Source: Lawsonibacter sp. (lineage in GTDB: Bacteria > Bacillota > Clostridia > Oscillospirales > Oscillospiraceae). Taken from it: 9,199 nucleotides of DNA. Below the pieces are notes generated by a model. The model made no database searches, was not told the origin of the DNA, and was given only the letters and a program-made list of their open reading frames with translations. The translations under genes were made by a program, and so were the position numbers. Shown here one piece after another: positions 1-5,525 of this stretch; within the stretch, counting starts at the first letter, position 1, and every line of letters begins with the position of its first letter. The stretch spans positions 1-9,199 of the forward strand of contig JAAWLY010000080.1 of the NCBI GenBank assembly GCA_022798155.1, in the 5' to 3' direction.

Positions 1-765
1 AAGGAGCTGGACCTGTTCCTGCCCCCCTGGGTGGACGCCCTGCCCCAGGAGCACCCCATCAAATCCGCCCTGTACACCGCCATCCGGGAGGGCACCGCCC
101 AGCTCCACCGGGTGCGGGATGTGGACAGCGCGGTGAGCTCCTTCCGGGACTGCGAGATGGTCAGCGACGCCCGCATCTCCAACATCGACCTGGGCACGGG
201 AGTGTCCGCCGCCATGCTGGAGCTGCCCAGAGGGCTGTTTTACAACACACTGTCGCAGCAATCGGGCTTTACCATCGGGGACGACGGCGATCTGATGGCC
301 CTGCTTACCGAGCTGGCCGGGGTGAAGAAGGCCTATGACAAGGTGGCCGACGCCCTCCAGCAGGTGGAGGAGACGGGCTACGGCATTGTGGTGCCGCCTA
401 TCGACTCGCTGGTGCTGGAGGAGCCGGAGATTATGAAGCAGGGGGGACGGTATGGCGTCCGGCTGAAAGCCAGCGCCCCTTCCATTCACATGATCCGGGC
501 CGATATCGAGACTGAGGTGTCCCCCATTGTAGGGGGAGAGAAGCAGAGCGAGGATATGATCCACTATCTCCTCCAGGAGTACGAGGGGGACTCCAGCCGT
601 ATCTGGGAGGCCAACATCTTTGGCAAATCCCTCCATGAGCTGGTGAATGAGGACCTGAACTCCAAAATCAACCGTATGCCCGAGGACGCCCGTACCAAGC
701 TGCGGGAGACCCTCCAGCGGATCATCAACGAGGGTTCCGGCGGGCTGATTTGTATTATTCTGTAA
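1..765 (+). CDS. spoIVA: Stage IV sporulation protein A (SpoIVA), C-terminal part, 5' truncated by window edge
   Basis: SpoIVA is the ATPase that polymerises on the outer surface of the forespore and forms the basement layer of the spore coat. It is made in the mother cell and anchored by the small protein SpoVM. The reading frame is open from base 1, so the gene begins upstream. The visible 254 codons are about half of the usual ~490 residues and correspond to the middle and C-terminal domains. The N-terminal Walker ATPase domain is outside the window. Recognisable family stretches are the PPWVDALPQEHPIKS region at the window start, GYGIVVPPIDSLVLEEPEI in the middle and the highly conserved tail ending GSGGLICIIL, which includes the region needed for coat assembly. 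A GTG at base 31 is internal and should not be taken as the start. A terminator follows 9 bases after the stop, so this is the last gene of its transcript. In the family, expression is driven by sigma-E; that promoter is not visible here. Confidence 0.95.
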   Translation, partial: KELDLFLPPWVDALPQEHPIKSALYTAIREGTAQLHRVRDVDSAVSSFRDCEMVSDARISNIDLGTGVSAAMLELPRGLFYNTLSQQSGFTIGDDGDLMALLTELAGVKKAYDKVADALQQVEETGYGIVVPPIDSLVLEEPEIMKQGGRYGVRLKASAPSIHMIRADIETEVSPIVGGEKQSEDMIHYLLQEYEGDSSRIWEANIFGKSLHELVNEDLNSKINRMPEDARTKLRETLQRIINEGSGGLICIIL

Positions 766-774
766 GCTGAAAGA

Positions 775-802
775 CCCCGGCGTGTTGTGCGCCGGGGCTT
801 TT
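775..802 (+). terminator. Rho-independent terminator after spoIVA
   Basis: A perfect 8-bp GC-rich stem pairs CCCCGGCG (775-782) with CGCCGGGG (790-797) around a 7-nt loop. It is followed by CTTTTG, a short T-run. It sits 9 bases after the spoIVA stop and 22 bases before the gltX -35 element, so it separates the sporulation transcript from the housekeeping gltX transcript. Confidence 0.85.
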
Positions 803-823
803 GCCTGCCTCCACAGATTTTTC

Positions 824-852
824 TTGCAAAAAGGCGGAGAATTCTCTATAAT
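824..852 (+). promoter_or_regulatory. Sigma-A-type promoter of gltX
   Basis: TTGCAA (824-829, four of six consensus bases) lies 17 bp upstream of a perfect TATAAT (847-852). Transcription would start near 859, giving a leader of only about 25 nt before the gltX ATG. That is too short for a T-box or any other riboswitch, so gltX does not appear to be under tRNA-sensing control from this promoter. Confidence 0.8.
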
Positions 853-870
853 AGGGGAAAGCTTTGTACT

Positions 871-875
871 GGAGG
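871..875 (+). promoter_or_regulatory. Ribosome binding site fixing the gltX start
   Basis: GGAGG lies 8 bases before ATG 884. The open frame extends upstream to 782, but that part runs through the spoIVA terminator and the gltX promoter and has no conserved residues, so ATG 884 is the start. Confidence 0.85.
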
Positions 876-883
876 AGAGATAC

Positions 884-2368
884 ATGACGCTTGATATGAA
901 GTATTTTGAGAAGATGGAGGCCAAGATTCCCAAGGGCAAGGTGCGCACCCGGTTTGCGCCCTCCCCCACGGGCTACATGCACGTGGGCAATCTGCGCACG
1001 GCGCTGTACACCTGGCTGATCGCCCGGAACGCCGGGGGCACCTTCATCCTGCGCATTGAGGACACCGACCAGGGCCGCCTGGTGGAGGGCGCCACCGACG
1101 TGATCTACAAGACTCTGGCCGAGTGCAAGCTGGCCCACGACGAGGGCCCCGACGTGGGCGGCCCTGTGGCCCCCTATATCCAGTCGCAGCGGCGGGACAC
1201 CTACGGCAAATATGCCCGGCTGCTGGTGGAGAAAGGCCACGCCTATTACTGCTTCTGCGAGAAGACGGAGAGCGAGGAGGAGTCCGGCGGGTTTGAGCGG
1301 GCGGACGACCCCTGCCGGGCCCTGTCTCCCGAGGAGGCCCAGGTCCGGGTGGACGCCGGGGAGCCCTACGTCATCCGCCAGCGCATCCCGGAGGAGGGGA
1401 CCACCACATTTAAAGATGCTATTTTCGGCGACATCACCGTGGAGAACAAGACCCTGGATGACCAGGTGCTGATCAAGCGGGACGGGATGCCCACCTACAA
1501 CTTTGCCAACGTCATCGACGACCATCTTATGGGCATCACCCACGTGGTGCGGGGCAGCGAGTATCTGTCCTCCGCCCCCAAGTATAATCTGCTGTATGAG
1601 GGCTTTGGCTGGGAGGTGCCCACCTACGTCCACTGCTCCCCCGTCATGCGGGACGCCCAGAACAAGATGTCCAAGCGCCACGGCGACCCCTCCTACGAGG
1701 ATCTGAAGGACCAGGGCTTCCTCACTGCGGCCATCCTCAACTATGTGGCCCTGCTGGGCTGGTCACCCCGGGGGGACATCGCCGAGCAGGAGGTCTTTTC
1801 CCTGGAGGAGCTGGCAAAGGCCTTCGATTTGGCGGGCATGTCCAAGTCCCCGGCCATCTTCGATATTGAAAAGCTGACCCACTTCAACGCCCTGTATCTT
1901 CGGGCTATGAGCCCGGAGGCATTCGCCCAGGCGGCGGAGCCCTATATCCGGCAGGCGGTGAAGGACGAGGCCCTGCCGGTTGCTGAGATCGCCGCGCTGC
2001 TCCAGGCCCGGTGCGAGAAGCTCACCGAAATCCCGGAGAAGGTAGCCTTCTTCGATACGCTGCCCGAGTATGATGTGGACCTGTTTACCAACAAGAAGTC
2101 CAAGACCAACCCGGAGGTGTCCAAAGCCATGCTGGAGGCGGCCATCCCCATGCTGGAGGCTATCCCAGACTGGACCCAGGACGCCATCCACGACGGACTG
2201 GTGGCCCTGGCGGAGAAGCTGGAGGTGAAGAACGCCACCCTGATGTGGCCGGTGCGCATCGCCGCCGCCGGCCAGGCGGTTACTCCCGGCGGAGCGGTGG
2301 AAATCTGCCGCATCCTGGGGAAGGACGAGACCCTTCGCCGCCTCAGGCTGGGACTGGACAAGCTGTAA
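884..2368 (+). CDS. gltX: Glutamyl-tRNA synthetase
   Basis: A cytoplasmic class I aminoacyl-tRNA synthetase that activates glutamate with ATP and charges tRNA-Glu. The 494 residues fit the usual bacterial length. The Rossmann catalytic domain starts with RTRFAPSPTGYMHVGNLRTA, where HVGN (residues 33-36) is the HIGH signature. The KMSKS loop is NKMSKRHGD, with KMSKR at residues 261-265. The helical anticodon-binding domain makes up roughly the last 170 residues. C123, C125 and C144 match the cysteines of the zinc insertion seen in E. coli-type enzymes. In most Firmicutes this enzyme is non-discriminating and also charges tRNA-Gln, which GatCAB then amidates. That is likely here but not shown by the window. 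The gene has its own promoter and a short leader, and it converges on rlmA through a shared terminator. A second in-frame ATG at 896 is possible but is further from the ribosome binding site. Confidence 0.97.
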   Translation: MTLDMKYFEKMEAKIPKGKVRTRFAPSPTGYMHVGNLRTALYTWLIARNAGGTFILRIEDTDQGRLVEGATDVIYKTLAECKLAHDEGPDVGGPVAPYIQSQRRDTYGKYARLLVEKGHAYYCFCEKTESEEESGGFERADDPCRALSPEEAQVRVDAGEPYVIRQRIPEEGTTTFKDAIFGDITVENKTLDDQVLIKRDGMPTYNFANVIDDHLMGITHVVRGSEYLSSAPKYNLLYEGFGWEVPTYVHCSPVMRDAQNKMSKRHGDPSYEDLKDQGFLTAAILNYVALLGWSPRGDIAEQEVFSLEELAKAFDLAGMSKSPAIFDIEKLTHFNALYLRAMSPEAFAQAAEPYIRQAVKDEALPVAEIAALLQARCEKLTEIPEKVAFFDTLPEYDVDLFTNKKSKTNPEVSKAMLEAAIPMLEAIPDWTQDAIHDGLVALAEKLEVKNATLMWPVRIAAAGQAVTPGGAVEICRILGKDETLRRLRLGLDKL

Positions 2369-2373
2369 GAGAA

Positions 2374-2398
2374 AAAGAGCCGCCCAAGGCGGCTCTTT
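2374..2398. terminator. Bidirectional Rho-independent terminator between gltX and rlmA
   Basis: A perfect 11-bp stem pairs AAAGAGCCGCC (2374-2384) with GGCGGCTCTTT (2388-2398) around a 3-nt loop. Read on the plus strand the T-run of the descending arm follows the GC core, and the gltX stop is 5 bases upstream. Read on the minus strand the 5' A-run becomes TTTTTC, and the rlmA stop codon (2401-2399) directly abuts the stem. One hairpin therefore serves both convergent genes. Confidence 0.88.
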
Positions 2399-3229
2399 CT
2401 ATGTCCTCTGGTACAGGTGCAGGTCAAACCCGATCTGACAGCTCAGCCGCTCCAGCTTCTCCAGCCGGGTGATACCCTCCCTGGGGGTCTTCCAGGCGTA
2501 GGGAGTCATGTGGAACAGGGCCATAAGATCGGCGGAGCTGTCAAAATTGGCTGTGTAGCGAATCTCCCGCACATTTCGCCAGACAAAGCCGGGGTAGTCC
2601 TCCCGCTTCACCAGATTTTCATAGGGGGAGGGGTAGAGGACCTGCTTCATCTCCCACAGGTGGCGGGCGGAGGGGACGGCGTAGCAGAACAGCCCGCCGG
2701 GGCGAAGCACTCGGGCAAATTCGTCGATGGCCAGGGGAGAGAAGATGTTCACCAGCACGTCCGCTGTCTTGTCAGGGATGGGCAGATGGTACACCGAGGC
2801 CACGGCGAATTCCCCTTTGGGTACCCGTTTTGCCGCCCGGCGCAGGGCGGCCCGGGACAGGTCCACCCCGGCGATTTGAGGGGTGAGTTCCTCCTCTGTC
2901 AGCCGCTGGAACAATCCAGCGGTGTAGTAGCCCTCGCCGCAGCCGCTGTCCAAAACGACGGGGTCGGGAAAATTGACCGTGTACTCCGCCACCGCCTGGC
3001 ACAGGGTGTCCCGCAGGGGGGCGTAGTACCCCTTTTCCAAAAAGGCGGACCGGGCGGCCACCATGGCCTTGTCATCCCCCGGGTCTTTGGAGTGCTTCTG
3101 GTTGGCGGGGAGCAGGTGGACATACCCCGCAGCGGCTTTGTCAAAGCTGTGCCGGCTGGGACAGAACCAGCGGGTATCGTCCCGCTCCAGCGGGGCCCCG
3201 CACAGGGGACAGCAAAACAGACTTTTCAT
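2399..3229 (-). CDS. rlmA: 23S rRNA (guanine-N1) methyltransferase, RlmA family
   Basis: A SAM-dependent enzyme that methylates N1 of a guanine in the helix 35 loop of 23S rRNA. Gram-negative RlmA(I) modifies G745, while Gram-positive RlmA(II)/TlrB modifies G748. By lineage this is probably the G748 type. The 276-residue length fits the family. The N-terminal zinc ribbon is intact: C7, C10, C23 and H27 (CPLCG, then CPSRH). A conserved HSKDPGDDKAMVAAR stretch at residues 46-60 is typical of RlmA. The SAM-binding motif I is VVLDSGCGEG (residues 91-100), and VNIFSPLAIDEFARVLRPGG is the later methyltransferase core. The start ATG at 3229 is set by GGAGG (3241-3237) 7 bases upstream. The frame stays open to 3322, but that extension crosses the promoter. 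In the family this methylation affects sensitivity to macrolides, ketolides or tylosin; no resistance phenotype can be inferred from sequence alone. The gene is transcribed alone and diverges from nth. Confidence 0.93.
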   Translation of the reverse strand: MKSLFCCPLCGAPLERDDTRWFCPSRHSFDKAAAGYVHLLPANQKHSKDPGDDKAMVAARSAFLEKGYYAPLRDTLCQAVAEYTVNFPDPVVLDSGCGEGYYTAGLFQRLTEEELTPQIAGVDLSRAALRRAAKRVPKGEFAVASVYHLPIPDKTADVLVNIFSPLAIDEFARVLRPGGLFCYAVPSARHLWEMKQVLYPSPYENLVKREDYPGFVWRNVREIRYTANFDSSADLMALFHMTPYAWKTPREGITRLEKLERLSCQIGFDLHLYQRT

Positions 3230-3236
3230 AAAATTT

Positions 3237-3241
3237 CCTCC
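3237..3241 (-). promoter_or_regulatory. Ribosome binding site fixing the rlmA start
   Basis: GGAGG on the minus strand lies 7 bases upstream of ATG 3229. It supports the start that places the zinc-ribbon cysteines at the very N terminus, as in other RlmA proteins. Confidence 0.8.
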
Positions 3242-3244
3242 ATT

Positions 3245-3332
3245 GCCGGGTGTGATAGGTCGATTATATAAACGGCGGGGAAAAAAGACAAGGGAATTTT
3301 GAGAAAACCCTCGAAATTTCAAGCCGGGTGTG
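3245..3332 (+). repeat. Direct repeat pair in the rlmA/nth divergent promoter region
   Basis: GCCGGGTGTG occurs at 3245-3254 and again at 3323-3332, 78 bp apart. Allowing one mismatch, the match extends to 13 bases through a following TA. The downstream copy overlaps the TG of the extended -10 of the nth promoter. The upstream copy lies in the 5' leader region of rlmA. The pair could be a regulator-binding site flanking both promoters or a chance repeat in GC-rich DNA; nothing else in the sequence decides between these. Confidence 0.4.
3263..3291 (-). promoter_or_regulatory. Sigma-A-type promoter of rlmA
   Basis: On the minus strand TTGTCT (3291-3286, four of six consensus bases) precedes a perfect TATAAT (3268-3263) with a 17-bp spacer. 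Transcription would start near 3256, leaving a leader of about 27 nt before ATG 3229. It lies back to back with the nth promoter. Confidence 0.78.
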
Positions 3333-3339
3333 GTAAAAT
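3311..3339 (+). promoter_or_regulatory. Sigma-A-type promoter of nth-rnmV (extended -10)
   Basis: TCGAAA (3311-3316, four of six consensus bases) lies 17 bp before TAAAAT (3334-3339). A TGG directly before the -10 provides the extended -10 TGn motif. Transcription would begin around 3346, about 24 nt before the nth start. Confidence 0.65.
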
Positions 3340-3369
3340 GGCGAAAACATATCCAAGAGGTGAACCACT

Positions 3370-4023
3370 GTGAACAAGACCGCTGAAGATATCCATGCCA
3401 TTGTGGAGGAGCTGAAGGTGCTCTATCCCGACGGCATCTGTTCCCTGGAGTATCAAAAGGACTATGAGCTGCTGTTTTCCGTGCGGCTGGCCGCCCAGTG
3501 TACCGACGAGCGGGTGAACAAGGTGACCCCGGCGCTGTACGCCCGGTTTCCCACCTTGCAGGCCCTGGCGGAGGCGGATATTTCCGAGGTGGAGAAGTAC
3601 ATCCACTCCACCGGATTTTTCCGGGCCAAGGCCAGGGACATTGTGCTGTCCTCCCAGATGCTGCTGCGGGACTACGGCGGCAGAGTGCCCGACACCATGG
3701 AGGACCTGCTCAAGCTGCCCGGCGTGGGCCGGAAAACGGCCAATCTGATTTTGGGGGATGTGTACCACACCCCTGGCGTGGTGGTGGCCGACACCCACTG
3801 CATCCGGATTACCGGCCTGCTGGGCCTGACTGACGGCACCAAGGACCCGGCCAAGGTGGAAACTCAGCTCCGGGCCGTCCTCCCCCCGAAGGAATCCAAC
3901 GACTTTTGCCACCGCATGGTGCTCCACGGCCGGGCGGTGTGTATCGCCCGTCGGCCTCAATGTCAGAGCTGCACCCTGCGGCCCTGGTGTGACCACTTCG
4001 CCAAGAGCGGAACGGACGGCTGA
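3370..4023 (+). CDS. nth: Endonuclease III (DNA glycosylase/AP lyase)
   Basis: A base-excision repair enzyme that removes oxidised pyrimidines from DNA and cleaves the abasic site by beta-elimination. The 217-residue length fits the family (211 in E. coli). The helix-hairpin-helix DNA-binding motif is LPGVGRKTANLIL, starting at residue 116. It contains the catalytic lysine K122 (E. coli K120). The catalytic aspartate is D141 in VVADTHCIR (E. coli D138); the lysine-aspartate spacing is one residue longer than in E. coli. The C-terminal [4Fe-4S] cluster is complete, with C191, C198, C201 and C207 in the C-x6-C-x2-C-x5-C pattern. The start is GTG 3370, preceded by AGAGGTGA (3356-3363) at suitable spacing, and no in-frame ATG close to the N terminus competes. 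It is the first gene of a two-gene operon with rnmV, 24 bases downstream. Confidence 0.96.
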   Translation: MNKTAEDIHAIVEELKVLYPDGICSLEYQKDYELLFSVRLAAQCTDERVNKVTPALYARFPTLQALAEADISEVEKYIHSTGFFRAKARDIVLSSQMLLRDYGGRVPDTMEDLLKLPGVGRKTANLILGDVYHTPGVVVADTHCIRITGLLGLTDGTKDPAKVETQLRAVLPPKESNDFCHRMVLHGRAVCIARRPQCQSCTLRPWCDHFAKSGTDG

Positions 4024-4047
4024 ACTGCCGCGGAAGGGGAGAAGCCT

Positions 4048-4659
4048 ATGTTCCACATCCGTGAGGCCATCGTGGTGGAGGGACGGTACGACAAAAACAC
4101 CCTGTCCCAGGTGGTAGACACCCTGATTTTAGAGACAGGGGGCTTTCAAATCTTCAAAGACCCGGAGAAGATGGCCCTGTTGCAGCGGGCGGCCCGGCGG
4201 CGGGGACTGATTGTCCTCACCGACTCCGACGGGGCGGGCTTTGTCATCCGGAACCGGATCAAGGGGGCTGTCCCGGCCCAGTTTTTAAAGCACGCCTATA
4301 TTCCCGATGTCTACGGCAAGGAACGGCGCAAGCGCCGACCGGGGAAGGAGGGCAAGCTGGGGGTGGAGGGGATGCCTCCGGCGGTGCTGGAGGAGGTCCT
4401 CCGCCGGGCGGGGGCCACCTTTCTGGAGGAGGACGCCCCCGAACGCCGGGGCGGCCCGCCTTTGACCAAGGGGGAGCTGTTTGCCGCCGGCCTGTCCGGG
4501 GGGCCGGACAGCGCCGAAAAGCGCCGGACCCTCCTGAAACGGCTGGAGCTGCCGGAGCATATGTCCGCCAACGCCCTGTTGGCCGTCCTCAACGGCTGCT
4601 ATAGCCGGGAGGAGGCGCAGGAGCTATGCCGGTTGAAGGAGGAAACAACTGGGCCATAA
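4048..4659 (+). CDS. rnmV: Ribonuclease M5 (5S rRNA maturase)
   Basis: RNase M5 cuts double-stranded precursor 5S rRNA to its mature ends, in Bacillus with help from ribosomal protein L18. The 203 residues are slightly longer than the B. subtilis protein (186). The N-terminal TOPRIM domain is clear: the glutamate motif IVVEGRYDK with E11, and the DxD motif LTDSDGAG with D59 and D61, both carrying the metal-binding acidic residues. KHAYIPD (81-87) and the basic KERRKRRPGKEGKLGVEG (91-108) match the family. The C-terminal domain, from about residue 138 (LTKGELFAAGLSGG) through LNGCYSREEA, resembles the DUF4093 domain of RNase M5. The start ATG 4048 is preceded by AAGGGGAG. It is cotranscribed with nth (24-base gap) and ends at a bidirectional terminator. 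In many Firmicutes ksgA follows rnmV; it does not here. Confidence 0.93.
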   Translation: MFHIREAIVVEGRYDKNTLSQVVDTLILETGGFQIFKDPEKMALLQRAARRRGLIVLTDSDGAGFVIRNRIKGAVPAQFLKHAYIPDVYGKERRKRRPGKEGKLGVEGMPPAVLEEVLRRAGATFLEEDAPERRGGPPLTKGELFAAGLSGGPDSAEKRRTLLKRLELPEHMSANALLAVLNGCYSREEAQELCRLKEETTGP

Positions 4660-4663
4660 GGAA

Positions 4664-4698
4664 AAGCGCCGCCTGTGAAACACAGGCGGCGCTTGTTT
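4664..4698. terminator. Bidirectional Rho-independent terminator between rnmV and aroD
   Basis: A perfect 14-bp stem pairs 4664-4677 (AAGCGCCGCCTGTG) with 4681-4694 around an AAA loop. On the plus strand it is followed by GTTTAT. On the minus strand the stem ends in CTTTTC. The aroD stop codon (4699-4697) is only 2 bases from the stem, and the rnmV stop is 4 bases away on the other side. The same hairpin ends both convergent transcripts. Confidence 0.88.
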
Positions 4699-5476
4699 AT
4701 CCCTCGGGGACCAGGGACTGGTGCAGGATGGACAGGACGGTGGACAGCTGCTCTGTGGGAATTTGACCGGGCGCGGACGCCTGACCGATCATCCCAAAGG
4801 TGGCGGCGGAGCCGAGGCATTCTCCACACAGGCGGCTGATGACGCCGCTGCCCATGCTCATGGTGATGATGGGCCGGTCCGCGTACTTTGTGTGCATCTC
4901 CTGGGTGGCGTCCAGCAGGGCGACAACATCGGCCATATTCTGGGGCATCACCGCGATTTTAGGGATGTCCGCGCCCATATCCTGGGCCTTCCGCATCCGC
5001 TGAATCATCTCGGTTTTATCCGGAGTCCCGCTGAAGCTGTGGTAGGAACCGACTACCTTGCAGCCGGCGGCATGGATGGCGTCGATGTTTTTCCGGACCA
5101 CATCATCCCCGGAGAAGATCTGTACGTCGATGATGTCAGCGTCGCCAGACTGAGCGACAGCGGTGTTCAGCGCGGTGTAGGCGTCCAGACTCATCTCTGC
5201 CGCGCCGCCCTCCTCCTTGGTGCGGACTGTTACCAGGATGGGTTTTTCTCCCAGGATGGAGCGCAGCGTTTTCAGGGTGGACAGGACCTTGGAGGGGTTG
5301 GGCACATCCTCGTAAAAGTCAACCCGCCACTCGATAAAATCAAACGAGTAGTCCAGAATCTCCCGGGCCTTGTCCCAAATCCCCTCTGCTGTTTTTGCCA
5401 CAATCGGCACAATAATCTTGGGTATGCCAGCTCCAATTTCTACGTTGCGCAGCTTTACAGTCTGAATATTTCCCAT
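4697..5476 (-). CDS. aroD: 3-Dehydroquinate dehydratase, type I
   Basis: Converts 3-dehydroquinate to 3-dehydroshikimate, the third step of the shikimate pathway, through a Schiff-base intermediate. The 259-residue length is normal for the type I TIM-barrel enzyme, and all active-site groups are present. The Schiff-base lysine is K173 in IPKIAVMP (K170 in Salmonella), and the general-base histidine is H146 in GSYHSF (H143). Substrate-binding residues are E49 and R51 in IEWRVD, R85 and E89 in VTVRTKEEGG, R215 in GSGVISR, and S234 and Q238 in QASAPGQI. It is the last gene of the aromatic operon, 49 bases after the aroE-aroK stop, and is followed at once by the terminator. The start ATG 5476 has GGGAG 10 bases upstream, a slightly long spacing. 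An out-of-frame ATG at 5483 lies between them and could lower initiation. Confidence 0.96.
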   Translation of the reverse strand: MGNIQTVKLRNVEIGAGIPKIIVPIVAKTAEGIWDKAREILDYSFDFIEWRVDFYEDVPNPSKVLSTLKTLRSILGEKPILVTVRTKEEGGAAEMSLDAYTALNTAVAQSGDADIIDVQIFSGDDVVRKNIDAIHAAGCKVVGSYHSFSGTPDKTEMIQRMRKAQDMGADIPKIAVMPQNMADVVALLDATQEMHTKYADRPIITMSMGSGVISRLCGECLGSAATFGMIGQASAPGQIPTEQLSTVLSILHQSLVPEG

Positions 5477-5525
5477 TGCGCATACACTCCCTTTCTATGC
5501 TTTTTGCCGCTTTTGATGGTGTGAA

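Noticed and set aside
859..883. T-box or riboswitch leader for gltX
   Set aside because: The predicted leader is only about 25 nt, too short for any T-box structure.
755..1681. A 308-codon open frame on the minus strand across gltX
   Set aside because: It lies antisense to gltX, reads as low-complexity G/H/V/L-rich sequence with no family motifs, and is explained by high GC at third codon positions. The plus frame has all GluRS signatures.
3226..3243. A five-codon upstream frame in the rlmA leader (ATG at 3243) whose TGA overlaps the rlmA ATG
   Set aside because: The ATGA-type overlap is tempting, but the leader upstream of it is only about a dozen bases with no ribosome binding site, and GGAGG lies inside the mini-frame where it serves the rlmA ATG.
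2417..3271. A 284-codon plus-strand frame opposite rlmA
   Set aside because: It is a shadow of rlmA. It has no ribosome binding site or known motifs, while the minus frame has the zinc ribbon and the SAM motif.
3230..3322. N-terminal extension of RlmA up to 3322
   Set aside because: The 31 extra codons cross the rlmA promoter and would displace the zinc-ribbon cysteines from the N terminus.
3319..4056. A 245-codon minus-strand frame opposite nth
   Set aside because: It is antisense to a full endonuclease III with intact catalytic and iron-sulfur residues, and has no recognisable domain.
5477..5525. The 49-base gap before aroD as an internal promoter, attenuator or upstream start (ATG 5483)
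   Set aside because: I see no convincing -10/-35 pair or hairpin. The ATG at 5483 is out of frame with aroD and only 3 bases from GGGAG, too close for efficient initiation.
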